Shown here piece after piece: positions 36,853 through 45,607 of a stretch of DNA of 64,000 bases. This stretch comes from Chryseobacterium vrystaatense. Its GTDB lineage: Bacteria; Bacteroidota; Bacteroidia; Flavobacteriales; Weeksellaceae. The translations under genes and the position numbers were made by a program. A model generated the notes under the pieces. The model saw only the letters and a program-made list of their open reading frames with translations, did not search any database and was not told where the DNA came from. The stretch's first letter is position 1, and every line of letters starts with the position of its first letter. The stretch lies in assembly GCF_000737765.1 (NCBI RefSeq), contig NZ_JPRI01000003.1, positions 434,001-498,000 on the forward strand, in the 5' to 3' direction.

Positions 36853-36997
36853 TGAATTTCCAAAACCTGATAAGTATGTTGGGTAGACCTTAAACATTCA
36901 GAGCACATAACTAATCCAGATATATTTGCTGATAGTAGAAAATGCCCGCAATGCATCTGCTTGGTATTTGAAATTAACGAAATCAACACAATCTTAA
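36853..36997 (+). pseudogene. Second decayed toxin C-terminus
   Basis: Frames broken by a stop and a shift can be joined as EFPKPDKYVG, VDLKHSEHITNPDIFADSRK and ARNASAWYLKLTKSTQS-stop. The last part matches the NASAWY tail at 36283-36345, at DNA level too. It is a relic of a repeated toxin end. Confidence 0.5.
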
Positions 36998-37050
36998 TTT
37001 TACTAAGTGACATGCAATACATGAATGATGTCTGTATTCGAGGTCTCGTA

Positions 37051-37095
37051 AAATAATAAATCCTCCTGATTTTTTTTCGGGAGGATTTATTATTT
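37051..37095. terminator. Strong bidirectional terminator
   Basis: Perfect 16-bp stem AAATAATAAATCCTCC / GGAGGATTTATTATTT with a T-rich loop. It closes the toxin-relic region on the plus strand and the MoxR gene on the minus strand. Confidence 0.8.
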
Positions 37096-37149
37096 TCATT
37101 AAATTAGGCTTGTTATTTCAAAAAAAATATGTTTTCTTGATCTTAAAGA

Positions 37150-38604
37150 TTAGTTGCGTAAAAACTGACTCATATCTGCAGAATCAAACGTAAATGCAGA
37201 TTGATTTTCCGATTTATCTAATTTTTTACTGATCGTGAGTGCCCATAAAACCAATTCCTTACAGAAATTCTGATCCTCGGTGCTTAAATCTGAAGCATTC
37301 TCTTCAACTACTGCTGCCAACGGTGTGATGCTGTTAAGTTTAGCGTAGAAATCCTCATCTGTATCTTGGTAGTTGAGCTCCAGATGGTTTTTGTTAAACC
37401 ATTTGATAAGATCTGTATAAGGTGTTTTGATTCCTTCTTTTTCCAGTTTGGATATACGGGGAAATAAACTTTCAAATTGAATCATCACCGCCTGATCAAT
37501 TAATATTTTAGCAACATAATCTGCGCCTTCCTGCTCCCCTTCGTACACCAGTTCAATTTTTCCGGTGATAGATGGAATCACAGACATAAAATCTAGCAGA
37601 CGAACGGTGGTCTTATCCGAATCAGATTCTATCAAACGTAGTTTTGCAGCTGCGACCAGATTCTCCATAGCACTGATGGTAAGACGGGCACTTACACCGC
37701 TTTTCGCATCTACATATTCGCTGTCACGGGCGGCAAAAGCAATTTGTTCCAAAAGATTTTTAGCCAATCCGGGAATTTGTATCTGTGACTGATCCTCGGT
37801 TGAGATCTTAGCTTCCTGCTCCGTAATCTGCCTGGCCAGCGCAATTGTTTTCGGGTAGTGGGTGAAAATCTGTGATCCGATTCTATCTTTTAACGGCGTT
37901 ACAATACTCCCTCTGTTGGTGTAATCCTCTGGATTTGCAGTAAACACAAACTGAATATCAAGAGGCATTCTCAATTGGAATCCACGAATCTGAATATCAC
38001 CTTCCTGCAGAATATTAAACAAAGAAACCTGAATTCTTGCCTGAAGATCCGGCAGTTCGTTCAGGACAAATATAGAACGGTTGGCTCTTGGGATCATTCC
38101 GTAATGTAAAACCCGTTCATCCGAATAAGGCAGTTTTAAAGTCGCTGCTTTAATCGGGTCTATATCACCAATTAAATCCGCAACATTTACATCTGGAGTC
38201 GCCAGTTTTTCATAGAATCGGTTAGAACGGTGAACCCAGGAAATTGGAGTTTCGTCGCCATGTTCCGCAATAAGATCTCTCGCAAACTTGGAGATAGGAT
38301 GAAATGGGCTGTCATTGATCTCAGAGCCTTTTACGATAGGCATATATTCATCAAGAAGGTTCACCATACTTCTCGCAATCCTGGTTTTTGCCTGTCCGCG
38401 CAATCCCAGCAGATTGATGTGATGACCGGCAAGAATAGCTTTTTTCAATTGAGGAACAACAGTGTCTTCATATCCCAAAAGACCTTCAAATACAGGTTCT
38501 TTAGCTTTGATCCGGGCAATTAAATTGCCCTGGATTTCTTCATTAATAGTTTTGTCGGTATAGCCTGAATTTTTTAATTCTTTGAATGTAATATCGTTTT
38601 TCAT
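37150..38604 (-). CDS. MoxR-family AAA+ ATPase (magnesium-chelatase-like)
   Basis: 484 aa. AAA+ core with a Walker A-like GLRGQAKTR (67-75, lacking the usual GxxGxGK spacing), a Walker B-like SIFVLNELPDL in which the expected Asp is Asn, and a sensor-1 FTANPEDYTNRG. The C-terminal half is a helical lid and an extension. Such proteins act as chaperones that insert metals or activate partners through a VWA-domain protein, and one is encoded 97 bp upstream in the same direction. The family is widespread in Bacteroidota, but its substrate is unknown. Confidence 0.82.
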   Translation of the reverse strand: MKNDITFKELKNSGYTDKTINEEIQGNLIARIKAKEPVFEGLLGYEDTVVPQLKKAILAGHHINLLGLRGQAKTRIARSMVNLLDEYMPIVKGSEINDSPFHPISKFARDLIAEHGDETPISWVHRSNRFYEKLATPDVNVADLIGDIDPIKAATLKLPYSDERVLHYGMIPRANRSIFVLNELPDLQARIQVSLFNILQEGDIQIRGFQLRMPLDIQFVFTANPEDYTNRGSIVTPLKDRIGSQIFTHYPKTIALARQITEQEAKISTEDQSQIQIPGLAKNLLEQIAFAARDSEYVDAKSGVSARLTISAMENLVAAAKLRLIESDSDKTTVRLLDFMSVIPSITGKIELVYEGEQEGADYVAKILIDQAVMIQFESLFPRISKLEKEGIKTPYTDLIKWFNKNHLELNYQDTDEDFYAKLNSITPLAAVVEENASDLSTEDQNFCKELVLWALTISKKLDKSENQSAFTFDSADMSQFLRN

Positions 38605-38701
38605 TTTCTTTTAAGTAAAAATATTTATTTGGTGAGACCCTCTTTAATAGTCATCTCATGATTGTAATTCTGAAATCAGGTGTCTGAAATCTGACATCTT
38701 G

Positions 38702-39844
38702 TTAAATCCTCTTTATTCTGTTTTTCTCGTAATCTTCAAAAATCATTTGTCCTAAACCGGAAAGACCTGTTAAAAAAGCTTTTCCTTTATTCTGGGCTGT
38801 AAACGCCTCCACAAATTTACGCAGATAAGGATCCTGAGCGATCATAAATGTGGTAATAGGAATTTTCAGTTTTCTGGCCTGTGCCGCTCTGTTGAGACAC
38901 TGGGAAACGATCATTTCATCAAGACCGTTACTGTTCATGTAAAATTCTCCCGTAGGCAGCTGGATACAGCTCGGCTTTCCGTCCGTAATCATGAAAATCT
39001 GTTTGTTGGTATTTCTTTTTCTGCGAAGAATATCCATAGCCAGTTCCAGTCCTGCTACCGTATTGGTGTGATAAGGCCCAACCTTTAAATAAGGGAGATC
39101 TTTGATTTTGATAGGCCATGCTTCATTTCCAAAGACAATAATGTCGATAGAGTCTTTTGGATACTTGCGGTTAATTAATTCGACCAGTGCCATCGCCACT
39201 TTTTTGGCAGGCGTGATGCGGTCTTCACCATATAAAACCATGGAGTGGCTGATATCGATCATCAGCACAGTACTCATTTGTGCTTTATGCTTGGTTTCTT
39301 CCACAATAAGGTCATCTTCCGTCATACGCAGATCCGAAATTCCATTGTTGATCTGGGCATTTTTTAAGCTTTCGGTCATATTTACCGTAGACAGATCGTC
39401 TCCATATTGAAAGGACCGGTTTTCACCATCCCGTTCATCACCAACTCCGGTTTTTGTTGTGCGGTGATTTCCCGCACCGCTTTTTTTAAGTTTTCCAAAA
39501 ATCTGGTCCAGGGCATATTCCCGTAAAGCCGCCTCCAGTTTGGCCGTCAGGATGTTTTTCCCTTTTCCGGTTCCTGAATTACCCTCTTTCGAATCGTCTT
39601 CCTCCTTGATATATCCCCGTTTTTTTAAATCATCTTCAAAATCCTGAAGAGAATATTCATCACTGAAAATGTCATATTCTTTATCAAGCATATCGAGCCA
39701 CTCGAAAGCTTCCTCAATATCACCCGAAGTGTGGGTAAGCAAATCTTTGAAGACATCAAAGACCCGGTCAAAATGAGAGATGTCTTCCGGGACATGTTTG
39801 CTGAAGGTGAAACCCCTTTGAGCATTAAAATCTTTATTTGTCAT
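38702..39844 (-). CDS. VWA-domain protein, partner of the MoxR ATPase
   Basis: 380 aa, no signal peptide. The C-terminal ~190 residues are a von Willebrand factor A domain with a complete MIDAS start DISHS (near 196), plus the T and D positions in NTVAGLE and MITDGKPS. The N-terminal half is acidic and has a glycine-rich linker near residues 85-95. It pairs with the MoxR ATPase gene 97 bp downstream, as in CbbQ/CbbO- and ChlI/ChlD-type metal-insertion or activation systems. The target is unknown. Confidence 0.82.
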   Translation of the reverse strand: MTNKDFNAQRGFTFSKHVPEDISHFDRVFDVFKDLLTHTSGDIEEAFEWLDMLDKEYDIFSDEYSLQDFEDDLKKRGYIKEEDDSKEGNSGTGKGKNILTAKLEAALREYALDQIFGKLKKSGAGNHRTTKTGVGDERDGENRSFQYGDDLSTVNMTESLKNAQINNGISDLRMTEDDLIVEETKHKAQMSTVLMIDISHSMVLYGEDRITPAKKVAMALVELINRKYPKDSIDIIVFGNEAWPIKIKDLPYLKVGPYHTNTVAGLELAMDILRRKRNTNKQIFMITDGKPSCIQLPTGEFYMNSNGLDEMIVSQCLNRAAQARKLKIPITTFMIAQDPYLRKFVEAFTAQNKGKAFLTGLSGLGQMIFEDYEKNRIKRI

Positions 39845-40222
39845 AAGACGATGAAGCTGTTTGCTGTTGTTTGGTTAAAATACTAAAGACAATTCCATTC
39901 TTAAATTCAATTGAAATAGCCTGAAAATATTCTGTATTTCTTTACTTTTTATTTAACGATACAAGTTAGGAAAATATCATAGCAGGACCATCTTATGAAA
40001 CATAGAAAATACTAATGACCGTGATATGAAATGAAAATATAAGGCTGATCTCAGGTGATGATAAAGGTTTTGTCCTGACATCAGGAAGACATTATTTTAA
40101 TAATGTAGACAGACCTCTTTTTATTTTCTGTAGTAGGAGAGGCTTTCCCGGGAGTTGCTTATACTCTTAACCGGAAAATAAGGACACTTACTAAGAAGAA
40201 GATGGCAGATACTAATTCCCAA
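39845..40222. other. Intergenic region without a convincing gene
   Basis: About 380 bp between the VWA gene start and the promoter of the double-glycine peptide gene. It holds a short palindrome CCTGACATCAGG (about 40073-40084) but no gene that I can support. Confidence 0.4.
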
Positions 40223-40253
40223 TTGTTTGATTTTCAGTGTTTATATAGCTTTA
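40223..40253 (+). promoter_or_regulatory. Promoter of the double-glycine peptide gene
   Basis: TTG, 20 bp, then TAGCTTTA, one base off TAnnTTTG. It ends 17 bp before the ATG at 40271. Confidence 0.45.
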
Positions 40254-40270
40254 CAGAAACAAATAAACAT

Positions 40271-40471
40271 ATGAAAAATTTAAAAAAGCTTTTAAGAGGA
40301 CAGTTGAGAACCATAAATGGGGGTACTGTTCTGATCGATTGCCCAACTCCTTATGGAGGTTTTACCAAATGTACAGGTCCCTATAATAATATCATCTATT
40401 GTCCTGCTCCCGAAAATGTGTGTCAGTCAGATAGTTGTCTGCGGGGAAAAGGATGTTGGCCAAAATCTTAA
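40271..40471 (+). CDS. Double-glycine-leader cysteine-rich peptide (bacteriocin-like)
   Basis: 66-aa precursor from the ATG at 40271. The frame is open 23 codons upstream, but the leader starts here. The first 18 residues, MKNLKKLLRGQLRTINGG, are a classical double-glycine leader with the spaced hydrophobics recognised by C39-peptidase ABC exporters. The predicted 48-residue mature peptide has six cysteines and many prolines and glycines, with no other recognised domain. It belongs to the 'bacteriocin-like protein' set common in Chryseobacterium. No exporter or modification gene is nearby, so it would use one encoded elsewhere. Antibacterial activity is inference. Confidence 0.7.
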   Translation: MKNLKKLLRGQLRTINGGTVLIDCPTPYGGFTKCTGPYNNIIYCPAPENVCQSDSCLRGKGCWPKS

Positions 40472-40570
40472 TGACTTTTTGCTGTACCCTTAATAGGGTG
40501 TGAAGCTGAAGAATCAGTGGACACTTCTGTGAAAACAAAACCCAATTTAAAAATAAGCAAATTTATTCCT

Positions 40571-40843
40571 ATGAAAAAAATAATTTTTATTTCTGCGCTT
40601 GCGCTTAGTGCCGGTTTTAATGCTGTTCTGGCCAGTTCGTCACCATCAAATACTAAATGTATTAAGCGTGTTTATACCGTTAAGCAAACCATAGATAACG
40701 AAGAGATTTTCTACTATTTCACCTATCATGAGAATGCTGTTATATTTTACAACTACCATGTCAATGACGGTTTGGGAGGGGTATGGTCATTTGTAGGTCC
40801 ACAGACTGTGGATTGTTCTGTATATACCATTGATCTGCCTTAA
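40571..40843 (+). CDS. Small secreted protein of unknown function
   Basis: 90 aa from the ATG at 40571, where the signal peptide MKKIIFISALALSAG begins. An upstream in-frame ATG at 40517 would put 18 polar residues in front of it. The mature part is about 65 residues with two cysteines and many aromatics (FYYFTYHENAVIFYNYHV). It is about 100 bp after the double-glycine peptide gene and followed by a terminator, so the two may share a transcript. No family recognised. Confidence 0.6.
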   Translation: MKKIIFISALALSAGFNAVLASSSPSNTKCIKRVYTVKQTIDNEEIFYYFTYHENAVIFYNYHVNDGLGGVWSFVGPQTVDCSVYTIDLP

Positions 40844-40885
40844 CAGGCTTTTGGTCAAATCTTTTAACAAAAAAAATGCAAAACC

Positions 40886-40915
40886 AATCTGTCCTTTAAC
40901 CGGGGGCAGATTTTT
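40886..40915 (+). terminator. Terminator after the small secreted protein
   Basis: Stem AATCTGTCC / GGGCAGATT with one G-U pair, followed by TTTTT. Confidence 0.6.
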
Positions 40916-41109
40916 ACTTTAATTCATAGTGTTTTAGAGGCTGCTTAACGATGCGTAATTTGTGTGTTGGGAGGTTATCAGAAGTTGGATATTTGAAAAA
41001 AAGAAATAAACTGCCATCATTGATTATTAATTTTTTGTAAGTTTAAGAAGAAAAAACATATTTATGCAGAATCTACGGCTTCTGTTAAATTTTAAAATGA
41101 TAAACACAA

Positions 41110-41658
41110 ATGATTATCCGTTTCCTCATACCATTACTGTTTCTAAGTCTTGTCTCATGCAAAAAAAATAATAATCCGGATGAATCCCAATCTGGTGCCA
41201 CCCGGGATACTGTTACACTCAATGATTCCATTATAAGAGAAAGAAATTTTCAGTTGAGAAGATATATAGGAACCCAATGGACTTACGATACCTATTCAGA
41301 TTCTAATCAAGCCATGTATGAACATTTTGTTTTAGATTTAAAAAATGAAGGGGACTCTGTGAAGGGTCGGTATTGTGCAACAGCTGATAACGGGAAAATT
41401 CTGGATTGCAACAACAGTACTGAATATAATATTCGTGGTTTTATTGCCAATGGTAAAATAACAGCTGAATTTTACAGTTTTTTAGGTTCCAAAGACAAGA
41501 AAGGAATCGCAGAACTTCAGCTTATCAATTCCAGTCAGTTAGAATGGAAGATCATCAAAGCTCCACAATCTCCATTTTATTTTCCAAAAAACCTCCAACT
41601 CGCTGGAAATTATACTTCCAAAGGCTGTGGTTATCCTGGCAGAAAAACAGGTAAATAA
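41110..41658 (+). CDS. Unknown lipoprotein
   Basis: 182 aa with a lipoprotein signal peptide (LLFLSLVSC, Cys near 17) and a polar K/N-rich spacer. The mature part is beta-rich (YIGTQWTYDTY, VKGRYCATADNG, ITAEFYSFLG) and ends with GNYTSKGCGYPGRK. It could be a small lipocalin-like or META-like fold, but I see no diagnostic motif. Single gene with a terminator shared with the converging gene. Confidence 0.65.
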   Translation: MIIRFLIPLLFLSLVSCKKNNNPDESQSGATRDTVTLNDSIIRERNFQLRRYIGTQWTYDTYSDSNQAMYEHFVLDLKNEGDSVKGRYCATADNGKILDCNNSTEYNIRGFIANGKITAEFYSFLGSKDKKGIAELQLINSSQLEWKIIKAPQSPFYFPKNLQLAGNYTSKGCGYPGRKTGK

Positions 41659-41711
41659 ATTATTCAGGCAATGATCATAAGAGCTTGCTTACATTTCATT
41701 CAGTAATAATA

Positions 41712-41733
41712 AAAAAGCCTCTTAAGGCTTTTT
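41712..41733. terminator. Bidirectional terminator
   Basis: AAAAAGCC-TCTTAA-GGCTTTTT. It overlaps the last codons of the minus-strand gene ending at 41722 and closes the plus-strand lipoprotein gene. Confidence 0.75.
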
Positions 41734-42519
41734 GAAATCTTTGCCCTTTCTATAAGCCTTTATTTCCAAAATTATTGAAGGAATACTGTACAGATAAAAC
41801 AATACATTCAGGAAACCAATAATGATTACCCACGTATCAAACCCATTTTTTGTATACATCAAATAAGTCCAGTAAGAAAACAGCGGGCAGATCAGTACAA
41901 TCATTACGTTTACAATAAGTGATTTTCTGCTGAACGGCTGTTGTGGTTTGTCCCTGTTCTGTGCCGCATTTTGATAAGTGGGCCATGTGGAAAATTCATC
42001 ATTTGAAATATCATGGAAGCCTGTGCCGCTGGCGATGAGGTCGTAGGGTAACAGAAATTTTATTTTTGCTGCCTCATTATTTTCAATGGCATCTATTTCA
42101 CTGATCAGGTCCTGATAAAAAGCATCAAGCGAAGGATAAAAAGCCGAAAACTGACTAATATTGATTTCGAGAGAGCCCTCTTTTTCAAATTTTGAATGGA
42201 TAAACTTTATAAAATCATCAAAGAGTGCTAAGGTTTCCGGGAAATTCTTTTGTATGAAATGCCGGCTTCTTTTCGCATTTCTACTGAAGGAGTTCTGATC
42301 TACAGACAAATTGTTCGAATGTTTTTCCAGATACAGCTCCGCTTCTTCTTCCGTATGATGTTCTGTATATTCTTCATAAGCCTGCCATTGCTGGATGGTG
42401 TCATTCAATACTTTTTTATCCAAAACAGCGATCCAAAAGAATGGAAGGGAATTATTTGCCTCAAAAAGAGGGAATTCCTGCTTTGGATTTTTTAAATAGA
42501 GATAGCTTCTGTTTCCCAT
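41722..42519 (-). CDS. Unknown protein with two C-terminal membrane helices
   Basis: 265 aa. The first ~195 residues are soluble, acidic and helical, opening NRSYLYLKNPKQEFPLFEANNSLPFFW. Then two hydrophobic segments (about 198-218 and 226-248) and a lysine-rich end follow. No family is assigned. The N-terminal pattern recalls DUF7822-like Bacteroidota proteins, but I cannot confirm it. The gene ends in a terminator and is 50 bp downstream of another minus-strand gene. Confidence 0.6.
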   Translation of the reverse strand: MGNRSYLYLKNPKQEFPLFEANNSLPFFWIAVLDKKVLNDTIQQWQAYEEYTEHHTEEEAELYLEKHSNNLSVDQNSFSRNAKRSRHFIQKNFPETLALFDDFIKFIHSKFEKEGSLEINISQFSAFYPSLDAFYQDLISEIDAIENNEAAKIKFLLPYDLIASGTGFHDISNDEFSTWPTYQNAAQNRDKPQQPFSRKSLIVNVMIVLICPLFSYWTYLMYTKNGFDTWVIIIGFLNVLFYLYSIPSIILEIKAYRKGKDFKKP

Positions 42520-42569
42520 AGTTCTGTTTTTTTGATCAGGTAGTAGTATATGATACTATTAAATGGATT

Positions 42570-43286
42570 TTAATTGTTTTTCAAGGTTTTTTCTAAAAAT
42601 TTTAAGGCTTTGGTTCTTGGAAGGTCTATTTTTGCAGTATCTCCTTCATCTAAAGCGGTCTGAGATATCCCTAATTTAGTTTTCCCCATCGTTCGTATTG
42701 CGGATAAAATGACCGCCAGTACAAAGTAGTCGTTTTCCCTCGCCAAAGCAGTTGTATACGCTTCAAATGCTTTCTTTCTTAAAAGGTCATTTTCCTTTCT
42801 GAACCACATTTGCATATAAGAAGATGCACTCCAGGACCTGCATTTTGAATACTCGTCCTCAAGTAAACCCTTTTTTAAAATGCTGAGGTCAGCATTTTTA
42901 CCGATCCATCCCAAAACAATAATTGCATTTTCTCTTACTACAGCATCCAGGCTGCCTGATAATTTTCTGGCATATGCGAGCGTTTTTTCTTTGTGTTTCC
43001 CCTTTGTTTTGCCTAAAATAAAAATGATTGCCGAATGAAATTCCGGATCTTCATTTTTATCCAGCTTCGAAAATAAAAACTCTGCCCCTTCATCACCGTG
43101 CTCATCAAATCTAAATCTTAAGTTTCTCCTGAAATCATCATCCAGTTTGAAGTCTTTCATCAATTTATAATGATATTCCATAAATGGGCTTTTCATGATC
43201 TCCCAGACAAATTCCAGCTGTTCGTCTTCCAGATTATTTTCAACGATACTTTTTAACCAGTTTTTATAGTCTGATAATTGTTTCAT
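42570..43286 (-). CDS. HEAT-repeat-like protein
   Basis: 238 aa, all helical, no signal peptide. It shows repeated helix pairs typical of HEAT/PBS-lyase-like repeats (for example LDAVVRENAIIVLGWIGKNADLSILKKGL and YFVLAVILSAIRTMG). Such scaffolds bind other proteins. The partner is unknown. It is encoded 50 bp before the membrane-helix protein in the same direction, so the two may be one operon. Confidence 0.65.
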   Translation of the reverse strand: MKQLSDYKNWLKSIVENNLEDEQLEFVWEIMKSPFMEYHYKLMKDFKLDDDFRRNLRFRFDEHGDEGAEFLFSKLDKNEDPEFHSAIIFILGKTKGKHKEKTLAYARKLSGSLDAVVRENAIIVLGWIGKNADLSILKKGLLEDEYSKCRSWSASSYMQMWFRKENDLLRKKAFEAYTTALARENDYFVLAVILSAIRTMGKTKLGISQTALDEGDTAKIDLPRTKALKFLEKTLKNN

Positions 43287-43494
43287 GGGTGATTATAGTA
43301 TGCGACAAATTTATAAGAGATTGTTAATCAAAACAAACAATAATATAAAAGATATCAGAATAGCCATTTTTCCAGCGCAAGATTTTTTGGGATAGAAACA
43401 TCTTGTTTGCTTTTGGCTAAGAAGAGGATAGATTGGGTTAAGTCCGTTTTAGGAGATATTCAGAATTTTACATCAACAAAAAAACAGATAAAAA

Positions 43495-44400
43495 ATGAAT
43501 ATTGTTTTAACAGGTTCCATCGGGAACATCGGAAAACCACTTACTGAAGAACTGGTACACAAAGGACATACTTTAACCGTTATAAGCAGTAATACTGAAA
43601 GGATATCAGCTATTGAAAGCCTTGGAGCAAAAGCTGCCATAGGCAGTATGTTTGATGTTGATTTTCTGACCGAAACATTTAAAGGGGCAGATATTGTTTA
43701 TTTAATGGAAACCATGGAAGCTGCCGGGGATTTGTTTGATAAAAGGGTTGACTTTATCGGGAGCATCAGTAAAATTGGAGATAATTATAAAAAAGCTGTC
43801 GAAAAGTCAGGCGTAAAAAAGATCGTCCATCTCAGCAGTATTGGTGCCCATACAGATAAAAATACCGGCATCATTGTTTTTCATTACCATGTAGAAAAAA
43901 TCTTACAGCAGCTGCCGGATGATGTTGCTATTAAATTTATACGTCCTGTTGGAATTTACTTCAATATGTTTTCTTTCATCAATACCATCAAAAACAAAGG
44001 TGCTATTGTTTCCAACTGGGGTGGGGATCAAAAAGAACCATGGGTTTCACCTTTGGATATTGCAGAAGGTATTGCCGAAGAAATCGAAAAACCATTTGAA
44101 GGAAGAAGCGTTCGTTATGTGGCAAGTGATGAGGTTTCACCCAATGAAATTGCAAAAGCGATTGGGGAAGCCATCGGTAAACCGGATTTAGAATGGAAAA
44201 TAATTCCTGATGAAGAACTGCTGAACAACTGGCTTAGCATTGGATTCAACGGGCAGGTAGCAAAAGGTTTTGTGGAAACTCAGGCGAGTCAGGGGAGTGG
44301 TACACTGTATGAAGATTACCATAAGCACAGGCCGGTTTTAGGAAAAGTAAAACTGGCTGATTTTGCAAAGGAATTTGCAATTGCCTATAAAAACAGTTAG
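43495..44400 (+). CDS. NmrA-like NAD(P)-binding reductase
   Basis: 301 aa, atypical short-chain dehydrogenase of the NmrA/HSCARG type. The N-terminal Rossmann motif is TGSIGNIGKPL (GxxGxxG at 6-13). VHLSSIGAH marks the central strand. The usual catalytic YxxxK of classical SDRs is replaced by a HYHVEKIL segment. The C-terminal domain follows DVAIKFIRPVGIYFNMF. Homologues act as redox sensors or quinone/flavin-linked reductases. An AraC regulator gene lies 79 bp downstream in the same direction, so the regulator may control this gene. Confidence 0.75.
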   Translation: MNIVLTGSIGNIGKPLTEELVHKGHTLTVISSNTERISAIESLGAKAAIGSMFDVDFLTETFKGADIVYLMETMEAAGDLFDKRVDFIGSISKIGDNYKKAVEKSGVKKIVHLSSIGAHTDKNTGIIVFHYHVEKILQQLPDDVAIKFIRPVGIYFNMFSFINTIKNKGAIVSNWGGDQKEPWVSPLDIAEGIAEEIEKPFEGRSVRYVASDEVSPNEIAKAIGEAIGKPDLEWKIIPDEELLNNWLSIGFNGQVAKGFVETQASQGSGTLYEDYHKHRPVLGKVKLADFAKEFAIAYKNS

Positions 44401-44479
44401 AAGCAAAAGTACGGTAACATCTGACTATTGAAATTCTCCCACTCAGATCATTGAGAAAACAATTTGTAACTTTATCAAT

Positions 44480-45406
44480 ATGGAACAACGCAGTATAAAA
44501 AGGATAAAAAGTATCACTGAGTTTCACCGCTCAAGGGGATTAGAGCACCCTGAACATCCACTTATCAGTGTGATTGATTATAATTCCGTGAGACGGCCAG
44601 ACGATATTGGGGATGTCAACTGGATGCTGAATTTCTATATGATTTCTCTGAAAATAGGAATCAATGGCAAGGTAAAATACGGACAGCAGGAATATGATTT
44701 CGACGAAGGAACCATGTTTTTTATTTCTCCCAATCAGGTTTTTAGAATTGAAGCGGATCCTGATCCCGATTCTCAGGCAAAACAATCCGGTTGGATGCTG
44801 CTTGTTCATCCGGATTTTTTATGGAATACGCCACTTGCCAGAATCATGAAGCAATATGATTTCTTTGATTACTCTGTTAATGAAGCTTTGTTTCTTTCCA
44901 AAAAGGAAGAACAGACGATCAATTCAATCATCGAAAATATTCAGTTGGAATACCGCGCCAATACAGATCGTTTTAGTCAGAATATTATCATTTCGCACCT
45001 GGAAACTTTACTCAATTATTCGGAAAGATTTTATGAGCGGCAGTTTATCACAAGAAAGATAACCCATCATCAGATTCTCAACCGATTGGAAAATCTGCTG
45101 AATGACTATTTTGGAAACAGTGATCTGACTTCAAAAGGGCTGCCTGCCGTCAGGTTTATTGCTGATGAACTTCATATATCTTCCAATTATCTGAGCCGCC
45201 TCCTTAAAACGCTTACAGGACAAAGCACCCAGCAGTTTATCCAGGATAAGCTCATTGAAAAAGCCAAGGAGAAGCTTTCCACAACAGAATTATCTGTCAG
45301 TGAAATTGCCTATGAATTAGGCTTTGAACATCCGCAGTCCTTTACCAAACTCTTTAAAAACAAGACAAACCTCACCCCTGTAGAATTCAGAACTTCTTTT
45401 AATTAA
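44480..45406 (+). CDS. AraC-family transcriptional regulator
   Basis: 308 aa. The N-terminal ~170 residues are a cupin-like sensor domain (YDFDEGTMFFISPNQVF). The C-terminal ~100 residues are the AraC DNA-binding domain with both helix-turn-helix motifs (VRFIADELHISSNYLSRLLK and VSEIAYELGFEHPQSFTKLF) and the closing LTPVEFR. It probably regulates the reductase gene upstream of it. The effector ligand is unknown. A strong terminator follows. Confidence 0.88.
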   Translation: MEQRSIKRIKSITEFHRSRGLEHPEHPLISVIDYNSVRRPDDIGDVNWMLNFYMISLKIGINGKVKYGQQEYDFDEGTMFFISPNQVFRIEADPDPDSQAKQSGWMLLVHPDFLWNTPLARIMKQYDFFDYSVNEALFLSKKEEQTINSIIENIQLEYRANTDRFSQNIIISHLETLLNYSERFYERQFITRKITHHQILNRLENLLNDYFGNSDLTSKGLPAVRFIADELHISSNYLSRLLKTLTGQSTQQFIQDKLIEKAKEKLSTTELSVSEIAYELGFEHPQSFTKLFKNKTNLTPVEFRTSFN

Positions 45407-45491
45407 AAAATTTTTTTGAAGGATCAAACCTGTCATTGTCTGTCAATGAAAAATTTTATGATCTGCGATATTTAAAAATATAATCGCCACA

Positions 45492-45521
45492 CATCCTGGG
45501 TTCAGAATAGAACCCAGGATG
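45492..45521 (+). terminator. Terminator after the AraC gene
   Basis: Perfect 12-bp stem CATCCTGGGTTC / GAACCCAGGATG, loop AGAATA, followed by TTATTTT. Confidence 0.8.
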
Positions 45522-45607
45522 TTATTTTGTTGATGCTGTAAATTCAATCGGTTTGTGCTGTGTTTTATTGTACTTTAGCCGCCTAACATTCAATTAAAAA
45601 TTATTCA

